Shown: positions 8,051 through 14,549, numbered from the stretch's first letter. The stretch: DNA of 15,173 nt from an uncultured Bacilli bacterium (GCA_947588975.1 CANQAF010000028.1:1-15173); one strand, 5' to 3'. Made by a program: numbers and translations. The notes: generated by a model from the sequence alone, not told the origin.

Positions 8051-8117
8051 GGAAATTGGATGACACAGGAGTGTGTGTATCCTTATGTTCATTTGCGAAA
8101 GCAAGAAGGAGGAAAAT

Positions 8118-9305
8118 ATGGACGAAGAAATTAAAATGACATTTACTGTCGAATCATTTAGGAAAATTCCAAATCCCTATCAGGAAGATTCCATTCATAG
8201 CCAGGATTCAGCTATGTACATTACGGTTTGTGATGTAAAAAACATTCCGGACAATATTCCTATGAAAACGAATCCTAGAGAGCAGAAAATGACAACAAAT
8301 GTTGCAAAAAAGATTAAAGAATCATTAATTAATCCTAACGATTATAATTTCTATTTATTAAATAGAGGATTATTACTTTCTGCTAAAGAAGTATCCTATA
8401 ATAATTATTCTAATGAGATCACAATTGTTTTTGATAATTTAGATGTTCATGGGAATGTGGATGGAGGACATACTTATCGTACGATTTTAGAAAATCGTGA
8501 TCAATTAGATTATGCGCAACAATATGTGAAATTAGAAATATTGACAGGGGTCGAAGATATTTTTCAAAGTTTAGCATCTGCGAGAAATACTTCTGTACAA
8601 GTACAGGATCAATCCATTGCTGAGTTAGAAAATCGCTTCCAAATTATTAAGGATGTAATTGCGAATACACCTTTTGATAAACGTGTATTCTTTAAAGAAA
8701 ACGATGAAGGGGATATCGACGTATGTGATATACTAGCGATATTAAATATGTTTAATATTGATCGTTATAATAATATGGATGAGTTTCCAATTACTTCATA
8801 TAGTGGAAAGAAAAAGTGTGTTGACTACTATATTGATTCTCATAAAAAATATGGTGATACAGTGCAGAACCCCTATGTTAAAATGGCTCCTATTATGATT
8901 AAAATTTTTGAACTATATGACGCGATTGAAAAGAATATTCCAAATTACTATAAAAAGAAAAATAGTGGTGGAAGATATGGTGCGTTAAAGGGGGTTACAA
9001 CTAGTAAAATAGATCATCCACTTAAGACAAAATTTTTCCAAAAATCAATGGAATTTGGATCTCCAACAGGTTTTATTTATCCAATATTAGGATCTTTTAG
9101 AGCACTCGTTTATGAAAATGATGGAAGATATGACTGGAGAATGGATCCAATTGAAGTACTAGAAACAATTGGCCCTGATTTGATTCAAACTACAGTAGAA
9201 CGTAGTAGAACTTTAGGAAATAATCCACAATCAGTTGGAAAAGATACAGGGAATTGGAAGACATTATATATGACCGTTATGCTTAGTTGTATGAATTATA
9301 AATAA
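8118..9305 (+). CDS. AIPR-like protein (abortive-infection phage-resistance family)
   Basis: A 395-residue soluble protein resembling the AIPR family (abortive infection phage resistance), with a DGQHR-like core. The key block is LNRGLLLSA (81-89) followed by VDGGHTYRTI (114-123), matching the NxGI...(D/N)GxxT pattern of AIPR proteins; the segment ARNTSVQVQDQSIAEL (155-170) also fits the family. The biochemical activity of these proteins is not known to me. I chose the ATG at 8118 because AAGGAGG (8106-8112) lies 5 nt upstream, rather than the ATG at 8073. It is divergent from a small Xre regulator across nested palindromes and is flanked by housekeeping genes on one side and an importer on the other. 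That layout is typical of a compact defence locus. The family call is by motif only. Confidence 0.7.
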   Translation: MDEEIKMTFTVESFRKIPNPYQEDSIHSQDSAMYITVCDVKNIPDNIPMKTNPREQKMTTNVAKKIKESLINPNDYNFYLLNRGLLLSAKEVSYNNYSNEITIVFDNLDVHGNVDGGHTYRTILENRDQLDYAQQYVKLEILTGVEDIFQSLASARNTSVQVQDQSIAELENRFQIIKDVIANTPFDKRVFFKENDEGDIDVCDILAILNMFNIDRYNNMDEFPITSYSGKKKCVDYYIDSHKKYGDTVQNPYVKMAPIMIKIFELYDAIEKNIPNYYKKKNSGGRYGALKGVTTSKIDHPLKTKFFQKSMEFGSPTGFIYPILGSFRALVYENDGRYDWRMDPIEVLETIGPDLIQTTVERSRTLGNNPQSVGKDTGNWKTLYMTVMLSCMNYK

Positions 9306-9331
9306 AAGAGACTATTTTGTAAGTCTCTTTT
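9304..9331. terminator. Bidirectional terminator between the AIPR gene and the ABC permease gene
   Basis: AAAAGAGACT (9304-9313) pairs with AGTCTCTTTT (9322-9331) over an 8-nt loop, with A and T tracts outside. The stop codons of both convergent genes lie in or at the stem. Confidence 0.8.
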
Positions 9332-10097
9332 CTATATAGAAAATAATATAATACATACAAGCTGATAATATCGCTAACAAGATGATACCAGAAATCACTA
9401 AATTTAAATTAAATACTTGTGATCCATAGATAATCAGATATCCTAATCCCTCTTTGGAAACTAAAAACTCTCCCATGATGACGCCAATTAAAGACATACT
9501 AATATTGATTTTAAGCGCACCAATAATGGTTCGATAAGAGTTTGGTAAAATCAATTTAAAGAAAGTTTGTGCTTTGGTAGCATGAAATGATTTCATTAAT
9601 TTTAACTTGTTTGGATCAGTATCCATAAATCCTTGTGAAACATTGATGATAGTAATAATGACAGAAACCAGTAAAGCCATAATGATAATTGATCGAATAC
9701 CCGCACCACCCCAAATGATAATAATAGGGCCAAGTGCTACTTTCGGTAAACTATTTAAAATTGTTAAATAAGGATCCGCTACTTTAGCAATAAAAGAATT
9801 CCACCATAAAATAGCGGCAATAAAACATCCAATTAGGGTTGCAAGTGAGAAACTAATGAATGTTTCGTAGGTAGTAACCCAAACATGGTGAAATAAATGA
9901 TTCGTATGGGCTAAACTTATAATGGTACTCCATACTTTTTTCGGGCTTGAAAAGATAAAAGTATTGATGATCTCATAATTCGCTAGTAATTGCCATCCAA
10001 TTAAGAAAATAACCAGTATTAATATTTGAGTAATTCTAACCCAAATACGTATTTTTTTACGTTTTTTTAAATAAATTTTATGTTCTTCACTACACAT
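9312..10097 (-). CDS. ABC transporter permease, NitT/TauT/SsuC class
   Basis: A 261-residue inner-membrane permease. It has an N-terminal hydrophobic segment after a basic KKRKKIR stretch, then several membrane helices, and the cytoplasmic coupling region around SFHATKAQTFFKLILPNSYRTIIGALKI, which matches the EAA loop of the BPD_transp_1 family (SsuC/TauC/ThiX type). With the adjacent ATPase and binding protein it forms a complete importer. The ATG at 10097 is preferred because AGGA lies about 11 nt upstream; a TTG at 10106 is only 2 nt from it. It overlaps the ATPase gene by a few bases, and its end lies in the terminator shared with the convergent AIPR gene. The substrate cannot be read from the sequence. 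Confidence 0.9.
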   Translation of the reverse strand: MCSEEHKIYLKKRKKIRIWVRITQILILVIFLIGWQLLANYEIINTFIFSSPKKVWSTIISLAHTNHLFHHVWVTTYETFISFSLATLIGCFIAAILWWNSFIAKVADPYLTILNSLPKVALGPIIIIWGGAGIRSIIIMALLVSVIITIINVSQGFMDTDPNKLKLMKSFHATKAQTFFKLILPNSYRTIIGALKINISMSLIGVIMGEFLVSKEGLGYLIIYGSQVFNLNLVISGIILLAILSACMYYIIFYIEKRLTK

Positions 10098-10836
10098 GGA
10101 AATCAATATCCTTCCATATTAAATCATAATAGATAGGAAATTCTTTTGTCTTTCTATTTTCGATTGGATTGGATTTATTTGTGAGTTCAATATCGTATAT
10201 TTTTTTGATTTTACCAGGTCTCGCAGATAATACAATAACTTTATCTGACATCGAGATTGCTTCCGCAAGGTCATGTGTCACCATAATTGCACTTTTCTTT
10301 TCCTTTTTTAAAATTTGATAAACATCATCTGATACTGCTAGTCTGGTTTGATAGTCTAAAGCAGAGAATGGTTCATCTAAAAGTAGTATATCTGGTTTGG
10401 TAGCAAGTGTACGAATTAGCGCTACTCTTTGACGCATTCCACCTGATAAATTTTCAGGGTATTGATACATAAAGTCTTTTAATCCATATATTTCTAAAAG
10501 GTGTATGACGTACTGTTTATTTTCTTCTGTTAATTCATGTTCTATTTCTAATCCTAGTAGGCAGTTGTCCAAAATTGTTCTAAAGTCAAAAAGGCAGTCT
10601 TGTTGTAACATATAGCCTACCTTAATGTCTTTTTCTTTTTCAATTGTTCCATCAGATGGTTTCATTAAATCTGATAAAATGGATAAAATTGTGGATTTTC
10701 CACATCCGCTTGGTCCAACAATGGAAACAAATTCTCCTTCTGACAATGTATAAGAAAAATTATCCACAGCCAAAATTTCTTTTTTTGGTGTATGATAAAT
10801 TTTCTTTAGATTGTCAATTTTTAATATATTTCTCAT
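10090..10836 (-). CDS. ABC transporter ATP-binding protein, NitT/TauT/SsuB class
   Basis: A 248-residue ATPase that powers the importer. Motifs in order: Walker A GPSGCGKST (41-49), Q-loop (MLQQD, 76-80), signature LSGGMRQR (130-137), Walker B LLLDEP (151-156), and switch His188 (VTHDLAEA). The class is indicated by the short length and by the adjacent permease and SsuA/THI5-like binding protein. The start overlaps the stop of the binding-protein gene as ATGA (10833-10836), so the two are translationally coupled. Confidence 0.94.
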   Translation of the reverse strand: MRNILKIDNLKKIYHTPKKEILAVDNFSYTLSEGEFVSIVGPSGCGKSTILSILSDLMKPSDGTIEKEKDIKVGYMLQQDCLFDFRTILDNCLLGLEIEHELTEENKQYVIHLLEIYGLKDFMYQYPENLSGGMRQRVALIRTLATKPDILLLDEPFSALDYQTRLAVSDDVYQILKKEKKSAIMVTHDLAEAISMSDKVIVLSARPGKIKKIYDIELTNKSNPIENRKTKEFPIYYDLIWKDIDFHV

Positions 10837-11819
10837 TTTTGAGCAAACGTAGTATCTACTAATTTGTCATAAGGAGCTTTTGTAGTTAATTCTCCACTAT
10901 TTTGCATAATTTCTTGGATGTGATTGAAATCTTTTTCTTCAATATAGGTTGTTGTAAACCATGAATCAATATCCATATATCTTTGAACGATTTTAGTCAA
11001 ATCATTTTGTGAGATATCTGGGAATTCATCTCTAATTGCCGTAGCAATTTCTTCGGCAGTATGATTATGTACATAATCTAATCCTTTTTGGATCGCTTTT
11101 GAAAATCCTTCAATGACATCAGGATTCTTTTCTATATAGCTCTTTCTAGCATTGTATGCAGTGTAAGGAACCACTCCACCTAGCTCCCCAACAGATGCGA
11201 CTACATAGCCATATCCTTGTTGTTCTAGTTGTAATGCACTTGGTTCAAATAATGCAACGAAGTCTCCAGTTCCTCCAATAAATGCACCTGTAGTAGATGC
11301 GAAATCAATACTAGTATCGAAGTTCATTTCTTCGGTTTCCACTCCGTTTTGATTGATTGCATATTCAAGTGTCATTGCAGGCATTCCGGCTTTTCTACCG
11401 GCAATCACATGTTTTCCTTTTAAATCTTTTACAGTAAAGTTTTCAATTTTTTCTCTTGATACTAAGAAACTTCCATCACGTTTAGTTAGAGCAGCAAAAC
11501 TTTTTAAATAGTCTTTTTCTCCATTGTTGTACACATAGATAGTCGCTTCACTACCACTGAAGCCAATTTGTACATCTCCTGATAATACAGCAGCGGTAAC
11601 TTTATCAGCACCAGATGTTAGAATAATGTCTACATCTAATCCTTCTTCTTCAAAGTATCCTAGTGCTTTGGCAAGATATTGTGGAGCATAGAATACTGAA
11701 TGAGTTACTTCTGCCACTTTAACGCTTTTTAAATCCGTTTCTTTTTTATTGAATACAAATAAGGTGCATAAAACTGCAATTATAACAAGAGCAATTATAG
11801 GATATATAATTTTTTTCAA
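10833..11819 (-). CDS. ABC transporter substrate-binding protein, NMT1/THI5/SsuA-like
   Basis: A 328-residue extracytoplasmic binding protein, the first gene of the importer operon. Residues 1-25 are a basic start plus a hydrophobic segment (signal or anchor). The mature part begins with KVAEVTHSVFYAPQYLAKALGYFEEEGLDVDI, the signature start of the NMT1/SsuA fold, and continues with GADKVTAAVLSGDVQIGFSGSEA and VPYTAYNARKSYIEKNPDVI. Members bind nitrate, sulfonates, thiamine precursors or other small molecules; I cannot choose one. A cysteine at residue 18 is in AVLC, which is not a canonical lipobox, so membrane attachment may be through an uncleaved anchor. The start is a TTG preceded by AAAGGGG. 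No thiamine (TPP) riboswitch is visible upstream. Confidence 0.88.
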   Translation of the reverse strand: MKKIIYPIIALVIIAVLCTLFVFNKKETDLKSVKVAEVTHSVFYAPQYLAKALGYFEEEGLDVDIILTSGADKVTAAVLSGDVQIGFSGSEATIYVYNNGEKDYLKSFAALTKRDGSFLVSREKIENFTVKDLKGKHVIAGRKAGMPAMTLEYAINQNGVETEEMNFDTSIDFASTTGAFIGGTGDFVALFEPSALQLEQQGYGYVVASVGELGGVVPYTAYNARKSYIEKNPDVIEGFSKAIQKGLDYVHNHTAEEIATAIRDEFPDISQNDLTKIVQRYMDIDSWFTTTYIEEKDFNHIQEIMQNSGELTTKAPYDKLVDTTFAQK

Positions 11820-11844
11820 ATAACATTCCCCTTTCTTTCTCCAT

Positions 11845-11880
11845 ATTATATGTTGTCATAACATAATCGTGATAGGCGAT
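11845..11880 (-). promoter_or_regulatory. Importer promoter and possible operator
   Basis: On the minus strand TATAAT (11845-11850) lies 25 bp upstream of the start codon; the -35 box is poor. An inverted repeat TATGTT-GTCAT-AACATA (11849-11865) overlaps the upstream side of the -10, and a shorter ATCG...CGAT repeat follows (11866-11880). A weak -35 with adjacent palindromes suggests regulated expression. Confidence 0.45.
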
Positions 11881-11945
11881 ATGTAAGAAATTTTGAAAAT
11901 TCGTATTATTTCTGTCATATTTTCCATAAAATTAACATAATTTTA

Positions 11946-11975
11946 TTGACACTTTAAAATAAGTTATGTTATAAT
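11946..11975 (+). promoter_or_regulatory. tRNA-Ala promoter
   Basis: Consensus TTGACA (11946-11951) and TATAAT (11970-11975) with an 18-nt spacer, 28 nt before the mature tRNA 5' end. This is a strong stable-RNA promoter. Confidence 0.8.
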
Positions 11976-12003
11976 CAATTTGTCTTTTGAAAAGGCATAT
12001 GTT

Positions 12004-12080
12004 GGGGGATTAGCTCAGCTGGCTAGAGCACCTGCCCTGCACGCAGGGGGTCAAGGGTTCGAATCCCTTATCCTCCACCA
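12004..12080 (+). tRNA. tRNA-Ala (anticodon UGC), CCA encoded
   Basis: A complete 77-nt cloverleaf. The acceptor stem is GGGGGAT with ATCCTCC (one G-U pair), with a D-arm from 12013 and an anticodon stem CCTGC / GCAGG. The 7-nt loop CCTGCAC gives anticodon TGC (alanine). The T-arm is AAGGG-TTCGAAT-CCCTT, followed by discriminator A and encoded CCA (12078-12080). Its last 17 bases are repeated at 14403-14419 and form the attachment core of the integrated element downstream. The tRNA stays intact after integration. Confidence 0.98.
12064..12080. repeat. Attachment site core next to the tRNA (attL side)
   Basis: The 17 bp TCCCTTATCCTCCACCA are the 3' end of tRNA-Ala and recur exactly at 14403-14419 in the same orientation. 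A tyrosine integrase gene starts its stop-side end 45 bp away. This is the standard tRNA-integration layout. Confidence 0.9.
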
Positions 12081-12124
12081 AAAATTGATGAGAAGGGCAT
12101 AAAAATGCCAAAAATGAATATACA

Positions 12125-13048
12125 TCATTTATGAATTGAATTAAGAGTCTGCAGAACTCTTTTTTCATCTTTCGGAATAAATCGAAGATAGATATCCATA
12201 GTCATACTTATTGTTGAATGACCTAATCTGTTTGAAATTTGATTTATTGGTACATCATTTTGAAATAATAAGCAGGCATGTGAATGCCGAAACTCATGAA
12301 TTTTAATTTGATGTACATTAGAAAGCATACAATAGTAATTTTTCTTTCGCTCAATAGTTGTAGTTGATAATGACCTATTTCCACCAAATACTAAAAAATT
12401 ATTATCAAAATTACTATATAGTTTTTTAAGAGATAATAATCTATTTTTCATTATATCATCAATTCCAATTATTCTACATGAACTTTTTGATTTAGGATTA
12501 ACAACAATATGATTTCCATTTTTATCTACAAAACGTGTCATATTTTTATTAATATTGATAGTATTGCTTTCAATGTTGATATCATTAAAGGTTAATGCTA
12601 AAGCTTCACCCAATCGAGCGCCAGTAAAATATAAAAATTCAAATAAAGCTTTATAAATTAGATCATCCACTACTGAAATAAATTGATTAAATTCTTCTAT
12701 TGTCCATACGTTACCATCATTCTTATGATAATCAACATCTCTAAAATTACCTACTATTTGAGCTATATTTTCTTTTAAATCGTAATTGATCATACAATAG
12801 TTTAAAAATGTGACAAAACATATATGTAAATTTCTTTTATATGCTACAGAATAATTTTTATTATCAATCATAGTTTTCCAATAAATATAGTCTTTTTTAG
12901 ATAACTTATGGATATTTTTTTTCTTAAAATAGGGTAGTATATGAATTGTAAGTCTATTACTTAAACTACGGAATGAGTTAGGTTTTAATCTTAATTTATT
13001 TTCATATAGATATTCAGATACTGCCTTTTCAAATTTAACCTTTCTCAA
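12125..13048 (-). CDS. Tyrosine recombinase / integrase
   Basis: A 307-residue phage-type integrase, expected to recombine the tRNA-Ala attachment site. Residues 1-100 are a SAM-like core-binding domain; the catalytic domain follows. Catalytic residues are visible: Arg145 in TGARLGEAL, Lys in PKSKSS (about 186), His251 and Arg254 in HEFRHSH, His277 in RLGHS, and Tyr287 in MDIYLRF. All are intact. It is shorter than Tn916-type integrases (about 400 aa) because the N-terminal arm-binding domain is not evident. The start is TTG, supported by a strong AAAGGAGGT a few bases upstream. No excisionase gene is seen. Confidence 0.93.
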   Translation of the reverse strand: MRKVKFEKAVSEYLYENKLRLKPNSFRSLSNRLTIHILPYFKKKNIHKLSKKDYIYWKTMIDNKNYSVAYKRNLHICFVTFLNYCMINYDLKENIAQIVGNFRDVDYHKNDGNVWTIEEFNQFISVVDDLIYKALFEFLYFTGARLGEALALTFNDINIESNTININKNMTRFVDKNGNHIVVNPKSKSSCRIIGIDDIMKNRLLSLKKLYSNFDNNFLVFGGNRSLSTTTIERKKNYYCMLSNVHQIKIHEFRHSHACLLFQNDVPINQISNRLGHSTISMTMDIYLRFIPKDEKRVLQTLNSIHK

Positions 13049-13116
13049 AACTACACCTCCTTTCGAAAGATAAAATACAATTTTTTACTATTTTAGTCAA
13101 TAATAAAAAAATAATA

Positions 13117-13174
13117 GGCAAAATTGAAAAAATATATTACGTAGTAATATATATTTTTTCAAAAAAATTTTGCC
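13117..13174. repeat. Long imperfect inverted repeat
   Basis: The left arm starts at 13117 (GGCAAAATT then GAAAAAATATATTAC) and the right arm ends at 13174 (GTAATATATATTTTTTC then ATTTTGCC), around a GTA centre at 13141-13143. The arms pair over about 24 bp, interrupted by small bulges in the right arm. It would form a large hairpin in single-stranded DNA or RNA. Confidence 0.7.
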
Positions 13175-13212
13175 AATATATCATTTTTTCCAAAATTAAA
13201 TATTTTGGAAAA

Positions 13213-13244
13213 TTTTATCGTTCTATCATTCTATCGTTTTATCA
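13213..13244 (-). repeat. Iteron array 1 (four 8-nt units)
   Basis: Four contiguous units of the form TT(T/C)TATC(G/A) on the plus strand: TTTTATCG, TTCTATCA, TTCTATCG, TTTTATCA. The 16 bp at 13228-13243 are the exact reverse complement of 13955-13970 in the second array. Candidate binding sites for a replication or regulatory protein. Confidence 0.7.
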
Positions 13245-13255
13245 AATTTAATAAC

Positions 13256-13284
13256 AAAAAAGGCAAAGTATATTTGCCTTTTTT
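13256..13284. terminator. Strong bidirectional hairpin terminator
   Basis: Arms AAAAAAGGCAAA (13256-13267) and TTTGCCTTTTTT (13273-13284) pair perfectly over a 5-nt loop. It lies downstream of the minus-strand genes at 13338-14335 and upstream of the integrase gene, so it isolates the integrase from them. Confidence 0.75.
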
Positions 13285-13337
13285 GAAAAATTATTATAAA
13301 AAATATTAAAATCAAGAGTTTTCTCGGCATAAAATCG

Positions 13338-13571
13338 CTATCGCTCTTTATTCCAATTTCCTCTTTGATTTTTATAATATTCACAAGAGGGACTTAATAA
13401 ATCAAAAACTAATGAAATATCTCCATGAAATGTCCATTCATTAGGTAATTCATAAGTAGAATGATTTAAAATATATGATCGTACAATTTTAATACAATGA
13501 CGATATTCTTCATTTTTCTTTTTCAAATTAGTATTATATTGTTTTAAATTAGCTATCTCTCTTGTATTCAT
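13338..13571 (-). CDS. Small protein of unknown function (element gene)
   Basis: A 77-residue protein I do not recognise. Residues 1-25 are rich in Asn, Lys and Glu and likely helical or coiled-coil; the rest (for example NHSTYELPNEWTFHGDISLVFDLLSP) looks like a small globular fold. No membrane segment or signal peptide. Its ATG overlaps the end of the upstream gene by 23 bp, and GGAGG lies about 10 nt before it inside that gene, so the two are probably cotranslated. It lies between the two iteron arrays, so a role in maintenance of the element is possible. Confidence 0.6.
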   Translation of the reverse strand: MNTREIANLKQYNTNLKKKNEEYRHCIKIVRSYILNHSTYELPNEWTFHGDISLVFDLLSPSCEYYKNQRGNWNKER

Positions 13572-13920
13572 TCAACATTTCCTCCATTTCTTGTTGCTTT
13601 TCTTTACTTACTAGTTTTTTTTCAATATTTTGATTTAACCAGAAAGGAACTTTAGGAGATATCGGCTTGGTAGTCCTTTCTTGGTTATCATTCAGTTTAT
13701 GAATATTAGAATGCACAGATTGTTGAAAATAAGGAAATTTATGAAAAACGTCTTTCTTTTCCATTAGGTTTAAAACATAAACTGACAATTTTAAAATATC
13801 ATGTGTAGACTGTTCTTGTAAAGTTTTAATCAAAATTAAATATTTTGAGAGATTTTCGGGATCATATTCTTTAAGATATTCAGTAAAAGTTTTTAAATCT
13901 GAAATTTGCTTTGCTTGCAT
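13549..13920 (-). CDS. Small helical protein of unknown function, possible replication-protein remnant
   Basis: A 123-residue, mostly helical, charged protein without a signal peptide or membrane segment. The C-terminal part (VPFWLNQNIEKKLVSKEKQQEMEEMLNEYKRD, 91-122) resembles, by eye, the tails of DnaD-like and plasmid or phage replication initiators, which often end in a (V/P)xWxxxxI...E-rich helix. No Shine-Dalgarno is visible before the ATG; the iteron array lies just upstream (13938-13969). Together with the truncated HTH gene upstream it could be the other half of a broken initiator. That idea is weak. Alternatively it is an independent small gene. Confidence 0.5.
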   Translation of the reverse strand: MQAKQISDLKTFTEYLKEYDPENLSKYLILIKTLQEQSTHDILKLSVYVLNLMEKKDVFHKFPYFQQSVHSNIHKLNDNQERTTKPISPKVPFWLNQNIEKKLVSKEKQQEMEEMLNEYKRDS

Positions 13921-13921
13921 A

Positions 13922-13937
13922 AGTATAGTAATATACT
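13922..13937. repeat. Short inverted repeat before the 123-residue gene
   Basis: AGTATA and TATACT flank a GTAA centre, directly upstream of the start codon at 13920 on the minus strand and next to the iterons. Confidence 0.5.
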
Positions 13938-13969
13938 AAATAAAATGATAAAATGATAAAACGATAGAA
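13938..13969 (-). repeat. Iteron array 2 (opposite orientation)
   Basis: On the minus strand the units TTCTATCG, TTTTATCA, TTTTATCA, TTTTATTT follow each other without gaps, the same 8-nt family as array 1 but inverted. The last unit is degenerate. A further AT-rich stretch with repeated TTAGTAT motifs follows to about 14005. The array separates the truncated HTH gene from the 123-residue gene. Confidence 0.7.
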
Positions 13970-14017
13970 TAATTAGTATTTAGTATATTTAGTATTTATT
14001 AGTAGGTAGAAATCCAC

Positions 14018-14335
14018 CTATGGTTTTTGGGTATCTGGATGAATACCAGGTTTTTCATAGACAAAATACTCATAAATAAACCTCCCCAAAGCATTTTGTT
14101 TTTTAACTATCACTAAATATCTAGATGTTTCTAATTCTTTCAAAATAGTACGAACAGTCTTTTCACTTTCTTTTGATTCTTTCGAAATACCTTTGATCGT
14201 GTACTTCCAATTATCGGGTAAACTAAGCATATAGCTTAATAAACCTTTAGCTTTAAATGATAAATTTTTATCTTGTAAATGATAATTACTCATTACTGAA
14301 TAATTACGATTTTTTACAATTCTAATAGCAGTCAT
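14018..14335 (-). CDS. Replication-initiator-like HTH protein, apparently truncated
   Basis: A 105-residue protein matching the N-terminus of the HTH_36-type replication initiator / replisome-organiser proteins of Firmicutes plasmids, phages and integrative elements: MTAIRIVKNRNYSVMSNYHLQDKNLSFKAKGLLSYMLSLPDNWKYT (1-46), then a winged helix (TVRTILKELETSRYLV, 60-75). Family members usually continue to 250-350 residues, with a Pro-rich linker after the EKPGxxPDTxKP segment. Here a TAG stop (14018-14020) falls right at that linker, and the frame reads on for 14 sense codons before a second stop. AGGAGG lies 7-8 nt before the ATG. It may bind the nearby iterons. Whether it is a functional short version or a broken gene cannot be decided from the sequence. 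Confidence 0.7.
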   Translation of the reverse strand: MTAIRIVKNRNYSVMSNYHLQDKNLSFKAKGLLSYMLSLPDNWKYTIKGISKESKESEKTVRTILKELETSRYLVIVKKQNALGRFIYEYFVYEKPGIHPDTQKP

Positions 14336-14402
14336 TTCTTAACCTCCTCTATTTGGCTATTTAAATGCGATTTAAGCAACAAAAACTATAAAATGTGATA
14401 AT

Positions 14403-14419
14403 TCCCTTATCCTCCACCA
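14403..14419. repeat. Attachment site core at the far end (attR side)
   Basis: An exact copy of the last 17 bases of tRNA-Ala (12064-12080), in direct orientation. It marks the outer edge of the integrated element. The chromosome resumes after it with a tRNA-terminator-like hairpin. Confidence 0.9.
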
Positions 14420-14429
14420 GTTTGATAGG

Positions 14430-14455
14430 AAACTCGGACTTTATAGTTCGAGTTT
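14430..14455 (+). terminator. Hairpin, probably the original tRNA-Ala terminator
   Basis: AAACTCGGACT (14430-14440) pairs with AGTTCGAGTTT (14445-14455), 11 bp including one G-U pair, with a TTAT loop, ten bases after the attR core. Removing the element would place it directly behind the tRNA. Confidence 0.65.
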
Positions 14456-14472
14456 TAAAATGGTCGAATTCA

Positions 14473-14481
14473 TGATATAAT
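14473..14481 (+). promoter_or_regulatory. Possible extended -10 promoter of the Nudix gene
   Basis: TGATATAAT (14473-14481) is an extended -10 box. No good -35 is present. It would give a leader of about 90 nt that contains the palindrome at 14525-14549. Confidence 0.45.
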
Positions 14482-14492
14482 TTTTATAGTTT

Positions 14493-14512
14493 AAATTGAT
14501 ACATGTCAATTT
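14493..14512. repeat. Inverted repeat in the Nudix leader
   Basis: AAATTGA and TCAATTT flank a 6-nt spacer (TACATG). It lies between the candidate promoter and the larger palindrome. Confidence 0.45.
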
Positions 14513-14524
14513 AGAAAACACACT

Positions 14525-14549
14525 TACATATTGACAATACCAATATGTA
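14525..14549. promoter_or_regulatory. Operator-like 9-7-9 palindrome before the Nudix gene
   Basis: TACATATTG (14525-14533) and CAATATGTA (14541-14549) are perfect inverted arms around ACAATAC. The palindrome ends about 10 bp before the ribosome binding site, a typical place for a repressor site or an mRNA hairpin. Confidence 0.55.

Larger units (their letters stand above)
13049..13337. other. Non-coding structured region, candidate origin or control region of the element
   Basis: In 290 bp without a gene there are, in order: an imperfect long inverted repeat (13117-13174), an 11-bp perfect inverted repeat (arms 13186-13196 and 13202-13212, 5-nt loop), four tandem 8-nt iterons (13213-13244), and a 12-bp hairpin with T-run (13256-13284). 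The density of structure in such AT-rich DNA suggests a replication origin or a transfer or regulatory site. Confidence 0.55.
12064..14419. mobile_element. Compact integrated element in tRNA-Ala (about 2.3 kb)
   Basis: Bounded by 17-bp copies of the tRNA 3' end, with a tyrosine integrase at the tRNA-proximal end and all genes on the minus strand. It also carries two small unknown genes, an HTH protein like the N-terminus of replication initiators, two arrays of 8-nt iterons and several large inverted repeats. No relaxase, capsid or packaging gene and no obvious cargo is seen. It could be a minimal satellite, an integrated small plasmid or a deletion remnant of a larger integrative element. 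The regions between its genes are even more AT-rich than the flanks. Confidence 0.82.

Noticed and set aside
7818..8063. Plus-strand open frame across the Xre gene and its promoter
   Set aside because: It is antisense to a convincing HTH gene and crosses the operator region; no domain is recognisable.
11820..12003. Thiamine (TPP) riboswitch upstream of the NMT1/THI5-like binding protein
   Set aside because: The conserved CUGAGA and ACCUGA elements are not present in the leader, so no riboswitch is claimed and the substrate is left open.
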